From: Deltaproteobacteria bacterium
GTDB lineage: Bacteria; Desulfobacterota; Desulfarculia; Adiutricales; Adiutricaceae
DNA length: 49,761 nt
Assembly (NCBI GenBank): GCA_031263485.1
Contig: JAISFS010000333.1
Coordinates: 1-49,761, forward strand
Direction: 5' to 3'
In this document: piece by piece, positions 19,169 to 27,503 of the stretch
Layout of the letters: the number at the start of each line of letters is the position of its first letter
How positions within the stretch are numbered: position 1 is the stretch's first letter
Position numbers and translations under genes: made by a program
Notes under the pieces: generated by a model
Told to the model about the DNA's origin: nothing
The model's database searches: none
The model's input: the letters and a program-made list of their open reading frames with translations, nothing else

Positions 19169-20476
19169 ATGGATATTAAAGAAAGCTTAACAGTAGAGTT
19201 GAAATCGTGTTTGACGCCAAAAATCAAAAACGAGATTATAGCATTCTCAAACACTATAGGCGGCATGGTGTATATCGGCATTGACGATAATGGAGACGTT
19301 GTCGGCATCAGTGACCCGGAAGCTGATTTCGACAAAATCATCAACATGATTCGAGATGGGATACAACCAGATATTACACAATACGTTACTGCAAAAATCG
19401 AAGAAATCAATGGGAAAAACATAATTTCTGTAAAGGTCGAAACTGGATCACAGCAACCATATTATTTATCAGGAAAAGGCATTACGCCAGCCGGTGTGTT
19501 TGTCCGTCAAGGAACGTCTTCGGTTCATGCCTCAGAGATAGCAATTAAAAAAATAATAGGTGAACAAGAACAATTTCACTATGATAGTGGAATTTCATCA
19601 AATCAAAACCTTTCGTTTTCACTTGCCAAAAGCGTATTTTCTGGTAAAAATATTGCTTTTAATGTTCCGCAATTAGTCACACTAGGCTTAATGTATTTTA
19701 ACGAATCATATACCAATCTCGCTTTGCTTTTATCAGATCAATGCGAACATATTATCCGGATTGGGATATTCAAAAAAAATTCGGAAACTGAAACTATTCT
19801 AAATCAAGACTTTAAAGGTTCTGTAATACAACAAATCAAAGAAGTTGAATTATTTTTTGAGATGAATAATCAACAGTTGCAAGACAACGGGCCAAACATC
19901 AGAGATAATGTCAGGGAATATCCCGTCCAAGCCCTAGAAGAAGCGTTAATAAATGCCGTTATTCACCGTGACTATAAATCAAACCGTGACATTTTAATCA
20001 AGATTTTTGATAACCGGATTGAATTTATATCTCCAGGAACAATTTTTGGGCCGATCACCGTAGAAGATATCCTGCAAGGTTTTACATCACATAGAAACAA
20101 AAGGCTGTTATCTGGCTTGCATCGTCTAGGGTATATCGAGGCATTAGGCACAGGCATGTCAAAAATCAACAATTCTTACTTATTTTCACCGTTTAAACCT
20201 GAAATAATTGCAACTCAATCTACGTTTAAGGTGACATTGCCGAACCTCGGCTTTATCCCTACCAAACAAAATCACACACATATCCCTAGCCCAGAAGATA
20301 TTATCTTGAAATTTGTTCATCATAATGGATCAATAAACCGTGAAGAAACCATAAAATTACTTGGCATATCCAAAGACTTGGCAGAACATTTATTAAAAAA
20401 AATGTCAGGTTTCAATCAGATTACGTGCAAAGGCGATGCCCCAAATGAGATTTACACATCAATTGAAAACGATTAA
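19169..20476 (+). CDS. AlbA_2 (Schlafen-like) and GHKL-ATPase protein, copy 2
   Basis: 435 residues from ATG 19169, preceded by GGTGGGGTGA; an earlier in-frame start at 19133 lacks such a site. The domain order is the same as in the upstream paralogue: AlbA_2 with TVELKSCL and AFSNTIGGMVYIGIDDNGDV, then HATPase_c_4 with ALINAVIHRDYK, DNRIEFISPGT and LGTGMSKI, then a short winged-helix-like C-terminus. By eye the two proteins are diverged homologues that match through the whole length (for instance SYTNLALLLSDQCEHIIRI against LYTNLALLLSEQCEHTIQL). They form an old tandem duplication, or one functional unit that moved as a pair. Codon use is AT-rich like its neighbour. Confidence 0.75.
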   Translation: MDIKESLTVELKSCLTPKIKNEIIAFSNTIGGMVYIGIDDNGDVVGISDPEADFDKIINMIRDGIQPDITQYVTAKIEEINGKNIISVKVETGSQQPYYLSGKGITPAGVFVRQGTSSVHASEIAIKKIIGEQEQFHYDSGISSNQNLSFSLAKSVFSGKNIAFNVPQLVTLGLMYFNESYTNLALLLSDQCEHIIRIGIFKKNSETETILNQDFKGSVIQQIKEVELFFEMNNQQLQDNGPNIRDNVREYPVQALEEALINAVIHRDYKSNRDILIKIFDNRIEFISPGTIFGPITVEDILQGFTSHRNKRLLSGLHRLGYIEALGTGMSKINNSYLFSPFKPEIIATQSTFKVTLPNLGFIPTKQNHTHIPSPEDIILKFVHHNGSINREETIKLLGISKDLAEHLLKKMSGFNQITCKGDAPNEIYTSIEND

Positions 20477-20760
20477 ATCAAGCCACCAATCAAAATATAT
20501 TCATCAGCCTTCTATATGAAAATATTTAACTAAAAACTAAGTATTCCTGCGATGAAATAATTGCCAACCCATTACTACATGGCTACGAGACATTTTTGCT
20601 GGATTGTCCTATCCAATGGTGTCGTACACGATACTGCGGAAAACACGATACAAAAAAAACACTGCCCATCCATCACCACCTCAGAAATCGGAGTCCCCGC
20701 TAATCGAAAAGCCCCCTACGCAACCCCCTAGCGGCCTCAGAATGCGCTTAAGAAGGTTCT

Positions 20761-20887
20761 CTAGGAACCTGTTGCACCAATCGCTATGGCATTACCGTGA
20801 ATCAATCAGTGGTTGTTGAGCTTCCTGTTGTCTACCGCATTTGTTCTCATATCCTTCATAAAAACCCTTTATGCAACAGGCTCCTAG
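20761..20887. mobile_element. IS5-type MITE with CTAG target duplication
   Basis: The element proper is 20765-20883 (119 bp). Its 12-bp ends are GAACCTGTTGCA on the left and, read inward, GAGCCTGTTGCA on the right (11 of 12). It is bounded on both sides by CTAG (20761-20764 and 20884-20887). IS5-group elements duplicate a YTAR target such as CTAG, so the assignment follows from this rule. It has no coding capacity. Confidence 0.65.
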
Positions 20888-21577
20888 GGCTTACCGCAGA
20901 TGCTGGACTCATGACTTCCATGGGAGCCGTCTGCCAATACCCTCATCCTATCCTGCCATCGAAAGCAAAGGCTACCATCAAGGGAACGTCTGGAGCTTGG
21001 ACGATGGCTCCCTGTCGGAGAACCGCAGTTCTTCCCAGGCCGGTTTTGAGCTGACGCACAGGCTTCCAGTCAAATCCTCTTGTCGGAAGCCACGGAAGAT
21101 CCCTGTATATTGAGAAGTTGAGGCACACCATAATCCGGAACTCCGGCAAGAAGCAACATCCGAGGCCGGAATCGCATCATGGTCAGGCGAGGGAATCAGG
21201 TTTCGACCTTGGCTCAGACCCGTGCGGGGTCTCACGGCTGTTACGGTCGTCCGCTTCCCGCCGGATAAGCCAGCGGCATCGCCGGGCAACGGATTGCCGA
21301 CGTGCCTGAAACCATTCGCCGGAGCGTGCATCCGGACTATCCGGCCCTAGCCTTTTCCTGCGGGGTAAGGGAGGGAACCTGGACGTGAAAGAGTTAAAGC
21401 TACCGCCAGAGAGCTCGGAAAAGTCCGGCGGGAGCCCCGCCTGAACTCCGGGCTGGACCGAACTGAAGAGTGAAAGGCACGTTGTCCAATATATTTATTT
21501 CATATTATCGACATCTAAATGAAGGAAATAACAGAAAAATCAAAAATATTGATTCGCTTCTGAGAATCAATCGTTCA

Positions 21578-21699
21578 TTTAGGGACTCAATGTCAACAAC
21601 TTAAGAGGAGCGGCGTCAGGCAAGCAACTGATATCATTGATGAAAATTTCTGAGAAACGGTCGGTTTCTGCCTTAAGTTGTTGACATTGTTTAGGGACT
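21578..21699. mobile_element. 102-bp MITE with 18-bp inverted ends and 10-bp target duplication
   Basis: Perfect 18-bp inverted repeats CAATGTCAACAACTTAAG lie at 21588-21605 and, inverted, at 21672-21689. Both sides carry the same 10-bp sequence TTTAGGGACT (21578-21587 and 21690-21699). Perfect ends with a 10-bp duplication point to a recent insertion. A 10-bp duplication is seen among IS4-family elements, but other families are not excluded. No transposase lies within. Confidence 0.8.
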
Positions 21700-21898
21700 T
21701 GCCATTGACCCTGCCCGTTCCGCGCCTCCCCCAAGTGCAATATGCCCCTGACAGACGGCACACCTCGACTTCCGATATTCTTGGCTCCCTACATCAAGGC
21801 AAGCTCATATTTTCTTTCAGTTTTTGCGGAAGCTGGCCGATAAGAGTTCTGAAGGGCCGTGAAGCCCTCAAGGCAACGCCCGCCCGAGGAGGATTCCG

Positions 21899-22123
21899 AT
21901 GCTGGTTTCTAGCGATTTCCTGGGCTACATCAACAGAAGGAAGAGGGAGGCCGAAAGAGGCTCTGGCCCGCTCGTCTCCGCCGCCTTGAAGGCATCCCCG
22001 GGCGGCAAGGAGAAGTCCCCGCCCGTGGAACAGAACATCGAGAGCCAAAGGCGCAAGGGCAGGGTTGAGAGCGAGGTCGAATTTTTAAACGAGCGCCGCT
22101 CCACCCTGAACGTGGTCCTTTGA
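21899..22123 (+). CDS. Small orphan protein, 74 residues
   Basis: I do not recognise this protein. It begins MLVSSDFLGYINRRKREAER and is rich in Arg, Glu, Lys and Ser, with no hydrophobic segment, so it is likely cytosolic. The case for a real gene is the ribosome site: GAGGAGG lies six bases before the ATG, the strongest in this accessory region. The next terminator-like hairpin on this strand is in the repeat at 22742-22761. It could be the residue of a longer gene cut by mobile elements, or a true small gene. Confidence 0.4.
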   Translation: MLVSSDFLGYINRRKREAERGSGPLVSAALKASPGGKEKSPPVEQNIESQRRKGRVESEVEFLNERRSTLNVVL

Positions 22124-22412
22124 TGAAGTCCGTCGGCCTCGCCTGGCCTTGAGTCGGCAACCGAATGGGGTATCCCTGACCATTTTCCCGCGCCATTGCC
22201 GCATCGATGCGGGAGAGGCCGTTTCGGGCGGCTCGCTTCTCTGGGGTTCCCGGTCTCACCCTTGCCTGGCCTCACCCATGTCCAGTCCCTCTCCTGTACC
22301 CCCTCTGCCGCCTGACTCGCCTCCGAAATCCCCCCATAGGCCTCGCCCTCCCCCACGGCACACCCCTCAAAACAACCCGCCACAACATATTGATTTTCCT
22401 AGAAAAAAATTT

Positions 22413-22507
22413 CCGCATCCCCCCATCCCCGCCTCCCCGCATCCCCGACTCCCCGCATCCCCGCATCCCCGCATCCCCGCATCCCCGCATCCCCGCATCC
22501 CCGCATG
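22413..22507. repeat. CCCCGCAT tandem array
   Basis: A short-period array of 8-bp units (CCCCGCAT, with CCCCGACT and CCCCGCCT variants), about eleven units, clean in the middle (about 22450-22505). The period is not a multiple of three, and there is no gene across it. A slippage-prone microsatellite. Confidence 0.8.
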
Positions 22508-22575
22508 CCGGAATCCCTGTCGGTCCAGATCTTGCCTATTCCCAACAACCGCCTATCATTTCCACTCGTAGAAGA

Positions 22576-22773
22576 TTGAGGTATATGTCAAAAGTGTGAG
22601 CCGAACTTCACGGAGACAACACTCTTCTCCGTCAAAACAATGCCCATGAGGCATCTGCGTTGACCACAGCGGCGATATCTCGCCCAGTCTGGAAGCGAGG
22701 TTCAATTTGTCTGGCTGTTATATGCCTTTGCCCAACTCTTCAGGCTCGGAAGGGCTTTTTTCACAGACCTCAA
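22576..22773. mobile_element. ~195-bp MITE-like repeat, copy B
   Basis: The second member of the family at 17283-17477, same orientation, 198 bp. Its ends are TTGAGGTATATGTCAAAAG and, inverted, TTGAGGTCTGTGAAAAAAG (15 of 19). The final 38 bases are nearly identical to copy A. Two internal hairpins are kept in both copies despite sequence change: ATGCC-CATGA-GGCAT here against ATGC-CCCTGAC-GCAT in A, and GGCGA-TATC-TCGCC here against CGA-TATT-TCG in A. The flanks are GA on both sides. Confidence 0.6.
22742..22761 (+). terminator. Terminator-like hairpin within copy B
   Basis: The same AGGCTC GGAA GGGCTT plus T-run as in copy A. For plus-strand transcription from the small gene at 21899 it is the first candidate terminator. 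On the other strand, which addA uses, no T-run follows. Confidence 0.4.
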
Positions 22774-23024
22774 GACTATCCGATTCCCTGGCGCATTAAA
22801 TCGTCCGCCTGGACTTCCCGCCTCTCCATGGCGCCGGAGGCCTTTTCCCCGTCTCCGGAGCAGGCGCTACATGGCAACCGGCATCGGAGGCTCATCACCG
22901 ACCCTTATCCGTCACGGCACTTAGCGCGATAGTGGCCGTGCCGAACCGCCTGATGCGCCAATGCCCGGGACGTGCTACCAGATGCGACTGCGCCCTGGCC
23001 TACGCCATGCCAACGCATGTCCCG

Positions 23025-26000
23025 CTACTCCTTCTCGGAGAGGTAGCAGAGCCTGGTCCTGACGGGCTTCGTGAAGCCCGCCTTCCTGACGGCCAGGGCG
23101 TAAAGGGCTATCTGCTCCATGTACGCGGCCTCCCGGCGGGGCCTGTGCAGCTTGTAGGCGCCCAGCACCCCCTCCCCGTCGGCATCCAAGTAGAAGAGAT
23201 CCACCACCCCGGTGATGGTGACGGGCCCCTTGGGCCCCTGGCGCGACTCGTCCCGCGGGAGCCTGAGCCAGAAAGGCCACTCGCGCCAAACGACCCGCCC
23301 GGCCTCAAGGGCTTCCCTCACCTCCCTGCCCGTGGGCCCCTCCTGGAAACGGTAGGCGTGCCCGGCCAAGGTTTCCTGCCTTGCCTCGTTCAGCACAAGG
23401 CCCAGGGCCGCCGCCTCCTCGCGAGCCATCCGGCGGTAAGCCGCGGGATCGGACTTGAAGTCCGTCCTCTCCAGCATCGCGTGCAGGATTTTGCCCTGCT
23501 CCCTGTTGTCGGGGTCCCGGCGTCCTGGAACGATCGGGGCGGAAACGGCTTCGTCCGGATGCCCGTCTCCCCTGGTTCCCCCGCCCTCGACGATCCCGTC
23601 GTCTCTGGCGGACCCGTAGGCTGGGCCGACGCCGTATGCTCTGCCGATCCCGCCTTCCCTGTCCGCCATGTCGGCTCCGGTGGGCCCGGGCTCCTCCTTG
23701 CCCAGCCTCGCGTTCTCAAGCGAGCCGGGATCGGCCAGATCGTCTGCCGGGAACCCGGACACTTCCGAGGCTGACGCGGATGGCCCGGAAGCTCCCCTGG
23801 AGGCGGCCCGGACGGCCTCGTCGCCGTCCCGCGCGACAAGCCTGTCAGCATAGGAGGTTACCGTGTCGGTCCATGCGTCCGCGGCGGGCAGGGGCCTGAC
23901 CATGGCGGGACGGACTGCGCCGCGGCCGCCTGCCGTATCCTTACGCCTTGCGGGCGACTGCCGTGCGTAGCCGCCCGAGGACGCCGAGGCCCGATCCTGT
24001 CGGCTCTTCGCCGGAAGGGCGCCGTCCGGGCTGTCCGCGCCCGCTAAAAGACCGTCCGGGGCGCCCGCGCCAGTGACTGCCTCTACCACGGGGTCCAGGG
24101 CCCAGGCCTCGGGGTAGGCGGCGGGCCCGGCGTCCCGGAAGTCCACGTGATCGCCCGCGAGTTCCCAGCTCTCCAGCTGGTGGAGCCAGCCGGCCTTGGC
24201 GAAGGCCGCCACTGCCCCGTCTTCCAAAGCCTTCCGCCTCGCCTCCTTCGCCTTCGGGGCGGCGTCGGTCCAGGGCGCCGTCGCCATCTTCAGCAACTGC
24301 CCGGTCGGGCCCCTGCCGGGAAAGCCGTCGGCGATGGACTTCCTGCCGGAGTCGGTTACGGCCTCCCCCAGGAGGACCAGGTGATCCCGCGCGCGGGTGG
24401 CCGCGACGTAGAAGATCCTCAGGTGCTCCTCCCATTCCTGACGGTGCTCGCTCTCCAAAATGGCGACGTACTCCGGTCCGCTCAGCTCCTCCCGCGACCC
24501 TTCCGGCGTGACCCGTACCGCGAGGACGCCCCGGTCGTCCATGAGGAGGGAGGGCCTCATGGCCTTCTCGCCCTTGTGGGCCTCCGGCACCAGCACCACC
24601 GGGAACTCCAGGCCCTTGGAGCGGTGGATCGTCATGATGTTCACCGCGTCGGCCCGCGGAGCCCCGGCGTCGTCAACCTCCTTCGCGCCCCCGTCGTCCC
24701 CGTCCTCGTCTTTGTCCATGTCCGCCTCCACGCTCCCCGCGTCCTCGGGGCCGCCCTCGCCAGAGCGGTTGTCGGCGCCCAGGAGATCCTCCACGAGATC
24801 CGAAGCTGAATCCGGCGCGGAACGGTCCTCCACGGGCAGCTCCTTCACGCGCCCCAGCACAACCTGAAGGGCGCGGACCCTGGCCGGGCCCCCGGACGGC
24901 GCTGCGGCGAACAGGCGGGTCACGAGCTTCCTCGCCTCCGCGGCGAGCTCCATCGTCGCGCCCGGCGGCCTCCGCAAGGCTGATCCGCTGAGCGACGCGA
25001 AGAGCCCCTTCACGGCCCTGAGCGTCTCCAGCTCGTCCGCGGGGATCTCGCCGTCGACGGACCCGAAGTCGGCTTCCCCGGCGAAATAGGCGGACAGCTG
25101 CGTCTTTTCCCGTATGCCGCGCCGGGGCAGGCAGAGGAGCTCGAGGGTCCGATCCGAAACGGGCCCCAGGGGGGAGAGGAGCGCCTGCGCCAGGTTGTAG
25201 TCCCGCTCCACCCCGGCCAGGGCAAGCCAGAAGCAGGCCAGTCCCCGGGCCGCAGGGGTGCCGAAGTGGTCCTCGCCCTTGAGAGTGTGGGCGGGGATGC
25301 CAGCGTCCCGCAGGGCCTTCTCGAACACGTGCGAGTGGATGGATTTCCTCAGGAGGATGGCGCAGTCCCCGAACCTGGGGTCCCGCCACGCGTCCGCGTC
25401 CCCCTTGACGCCCACCTTCACTCCCTCCTTCCCGGCGCACAGGCTCTTGAGGTAGCTCGCGAGGATCCGCGCCTGCGTCCCGACCGGCTCCAGGACGGCA
25501 TCGGAAGGCAACGTGATGCGCCCCATGTACCCCTGCCCCTCTGACTTCTCTTCCTTGGCTTTGCCCTTTCCGGAAGCGGGCTTTCCGCCGCCGCCCGCGT
25601 CCGCATCGGCCTTGGGTTTGGACTTGGGCTTGGGCTTGGGGATCTCCAGGGCCGTGACGGCCTTGCCGCTTCCGGGAGGGGCGGGCCTGGCGGCTTTCTG
25701 GCTCTCGTAGCCGGGCATGACGGCATCGAAGTAGGCGTTGAAGAAGCCGATGAGCCCCGGCACCGTGCGGTAGTTGGTGTCCAGGGACAGCGCCTGCCCG
25801 CGCCCGTCGTCCGCCTCGTCCAGCTTCGCCGCCAGCCCCTGCATCACGGAGGGCTCGGCCCCCCTGAAGCGGTAGATGGACTGCTTGTAGTCCCCGAAGA
25901 CCCGGATGGCCTTGCGGGCCGTCTGCCAGTCGATTTCCGCGAAGGGGGGCGGGGGGAGGCCATCCCCCGCGTCCGCGGCGCCCTGGAGGATATAGCCCAG

Positions 26001-27275
26001 CGTGTCCGCCTGAAGCCGGTTGGTGTCCTGGAACTCGTCCACCACGATGAGCTTCCAGCGCGCGGCCTCCTCCGCCCGGAGATCCGGCCGCTCGCGCAGG
26101 ATGAGCCTCGCCAGCCCGAGCATGTCGCCGAAATTCACGCGGCCCCGGGCACGCCTCTTGGCGAATGCCCTGTCCTTCAGCTCTCCCGAAAGCCGGGAGA
26201 GCGCCTCGCGGAGCGCCCTCGCGGGGGGGTCCCTCAGAACGAGGCAGGGGGCGTCTATCAGGCTTTCCATGGCGGACTTGAATTCCCCGTTTGGCTTTTC
26301 CATGGACTGCCTGTAGCCCAGGGGCGACAGGCCGGCCTTGAAGCCATCGAATTCGCCGCGTAGCGCCGCGGCGGCCTCAGGGCCCACCCTCAGCGCCTCC
26401 GACGGCGGCTCAAGCCCATCGAGGCTCGCGAGGAACCCGTCTATGCGGGCCCGTAACGCCTCGCGGACCTGCTCGGGCTTGGATGTCATGAACCGCGGAT
26501 TTTTGGCGGCTTCACGGAACTCGCGGGCGACCTCCGCTAGATCCGCTATTCCCCGCCTCAGATCGGCGGCGTCCGGGACCTTGCCGGGGGAAAGCCGATC
26601 CAGCCCCCACTCGGCCGCCCTGGCCTCGACGGCCCTGAGCCAGCCGACGAGGCTGGCGGCGTCCCTGCGCCATGCGCTGAAGGGCACGCATTCCAGAATG
26701 GCGCGGACGTCCTCGTTGCCTTCCCCCAGGAGATCGTCCAGGGCCTCCAGCATGTCCGCGTCGCCGTTGGCCTTGTCGACCTCCAGGCCCTTGGGAAGCC
26801 CCAGGGTCCACCCGGCCCTGCGCACCAGGGAGAAGGCGTAGCCGTGAATGGTACCTATCTCGCTCAAGGCGAGGTTCCGGATCTCGTCGGACCAGAAGAG
26901 CTCCTCCTTGCGCCTTTCCGAGGCGTCCCCGCCTGCCGCGGCTGCGTCGCGCGCGGCCGCGTCCTGTCTCTCGCGGAGGGCTTCCGCCAGCCGAGAGCGC
27001 ATCTCGCCGGCGGCCTTGTCGGTATAGGTGAGCGCCAGGACGTGGGCGACGCTGGGCCTTCTCAGGACGCCTTCCCCCACGCCGCGCCTTCGGCCCTTGA
27101 GGGAGGCGCGCTCCTTGAGCTTTCTCGAATGCCACTGGTATCCCCGCGAGAGCCAGCGCACGATGTACTCCACCAGCGTCTTGGTCTTCCCGCTGCCCGC
27201 CCCCGCAGTCACGCAGAGGTTCACTGCCGCGGCGAGCACCGCCTCCTGCGACTCGTTGAATCCGCCCTGGCCCAT
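23025..27275 (-). CDS. addA: AddA-type helicase subunit of the AddAB recombination complex
   Basis: 1416 residues. UvrD-type helicase motifs in order: NESQ (Q motif), TAGAGSGKT (Walker A, about 24-32), VVDEFQDTN (II), GDYKQSIYRFRGAEP (III), NIMTIHRSKGLEFPVV (V) and FYVAATRARDHLVLL (VI). The C-terminal exonuclease-like domain keeps GVVD (Asp about 1359) and YMEQIALYALA, but its (D/E)XK position reads GAYK: Ala 1373 replaces the catalytic acid. Low-complexity inserts occur: a Lys/Pro-rich one (EIPKPKPKSKPK) and an Asp/Glu-rich one before motif V, and a Gly/Asp-rich region before the nuclease domain. ATG 27275 has AAGGGGG six bases upstream. It follows addB by 228 bases in the usual B-A order. 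The complex loads RecA at broken ends. Confidence 0.9.
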   Translation of the reverse strand: MGQGGFNESQEAVLAAAVNLCVTAGAGSGKTKTLVEYIVRWLSRGYQWHSRKLKERASLKGRRRGVGEGVLRRPSVAHVLALTYTDKAAGEMRSRLAEALRERQDAAARDAAAAGGDASERRKEELFWSDEIRNLALSEIGTIHGYAFSLVRRAGWTLGLPKGLEVDKANGDADMLEALDDLLGEGNEDVRAILECVPFSAWRRDAASLVGWLRAVEARAAEWGLDRLSPGKVPDAADLRRGIADLAEVAREFREAAKNPRFMTSKPEQVREALRARIDGFLASLDGLEPPSEALRVGPEAAAALRGEFDGFKAGLSPLGYRQSMEKPNGEFKSAMESLIDAPCLVLRDPPARALREALSRLSGELKDRAFAKRRARGRVNFGDMLGLARLILRERPDLRAEEAARWKLIVVDEFQDTNRLQADTLGYILQGAADAGDGLPPPPFAEIDWQTARKAIRVFGDYKQSIYRFRGAEPSVMQGLAAKLDEADDGRGQALSLDTNYRTVPGLIGFFNAYFDAVMPGYESQKAARPAPPGSGKAVTALEIPKPKPKSKPKADADAGGGGKPASGKGKAKEEKSEGQGYMGRITLPSDAVLEPVGTQARILASYLKSLCAGKEGVKVGVKGDADAWRDPRFGDCAILLRKSIHSHVFEKALRDAGIPAHTLKGEDHFGTPAARGLACFWLALAGVERDYNLAQALLSPLGPVSDRTLELLCLPRRGIREKTQLSAYFAGEADFGSVDGEIPADELETLRAVKGLFASLSGSALRRPPGATMELAAEARKLVTRLFAAAPSGGPARVRALQVVLGRVKELPVEDRSAPDSASDLVEDLLGADNRSGEGGPEDAGSVEADMDKDEDGDDGGAKEVDDAGAPRADAVNIMTIHRSKGLEFPVVLVPEAHKGEKAMRPSLLMDDRGVLAVRVTPEGSREELSGPEYVAILESEHRQEWEEHLRIFYVAATRARDHLVLLGEAVTDSGRKSIADGFPGRGPTGQLLKMATAPWTDAAPKAKEARRKALEDGAVAAFAKAGWLHQLESWELAGDHVDFRDAGPAAYPEAWALDPVVEAVTGAGAPDGLLAGADSPDGALPAKSRQDRASASSGGYARQSPARRKDTAGGRGAVRPAMVRPLPAADAWTDTVTSYADRLVARDGDEAVRAASRGASGPSASASEVSGFPADDLADPGSLENARLGKEEPGPTGADMADREGGIGRAYGVGPAYGSARDDGIVEGGGTRGDGHPDEAVSAPIVPGRRDPDNREQGKILHAMLERTDFKSDPAAYRRMAREEAAALGLVLNEARQETLAGHAYRFQEGPTGREVREALEAGRVVWREWPFWLRLPRDESRQGPKGPVTITGVVDLFYLDADGEGVLGAYKLHRPRREAAYMEQIALYALAVRKAGFTKPVRTRLCYLSEKE

Positions 27276-27316
27276 CGCTTGCCCCCTTCTTCACATTCCG
27301 CATGCCGCGTCAGTCA

Positions 27317-27336
27317 GGATCCCGCAGGCGGGATCC
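27317..27336. repeat. Perfect 9-bp hairpin upstream of addA
   Basis: GGATCCCGC AG GCGGGATCC lies about 40 bases before the addA ATG, between addB and addA. It may affect addA translation or be a processing site; no T-run is visible. Confidence 0.4.
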
Positions 27337-27349
27337 CTTCGGCCCGCAC

Positions 27350-27472
27350 GCTTTCCCTCCGGGCGCCCCCCGACCGGGAAGCTTTCCCTCCGGGCACCCC
27401 CGGACCGGAGGCTTCCACTCCGGGCGCCCCCGGACCGGAGGCTTTCACTCCGGGCGCCCCGGACCGCCGCGG
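27350..27472. repeat. 30-bp tandem repeat between addB and addA
   Basis: Four adjacent copies of a 30- to 31-bp unit, GCTTTCCCTCCGGGCGCCCC followed by a GACCGG stretch, with a few substitutions. The stretch is intergenic. Confidence 0.75.
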
Positions 27473-27503
27473 CCTATATACCCGGCGGCGGGGCGGCCAG
27501 TCC

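Larger units (their letters stand above)
20477..21898. other. Gene-free stretch with two small mobile elements
   Basis: The AT-rich composition of the insert fades near 20560, after which GC rises. It holds the CTAG-flanked element (20761-20887) and the 10-bp-duplication element (21578-21699). No coding gene is supported between them. Confidence 0.45.
22124..23024. other. Gene-free stretch with array and MITE copy B
   Basis: Contains a CCCCGCAT tandem array and the second copy of the ~195-bp element. The rest, up to the addA stop codon, shows nothing recognisable. Confidence 0.45.

Noticed and set aside
22413..22507. Coding repeat (Pro/His/Ala/Ser-rich frame)
   Set aside because: An 8-bp unit shifts frame at each repeat, and there is no ribosome site.
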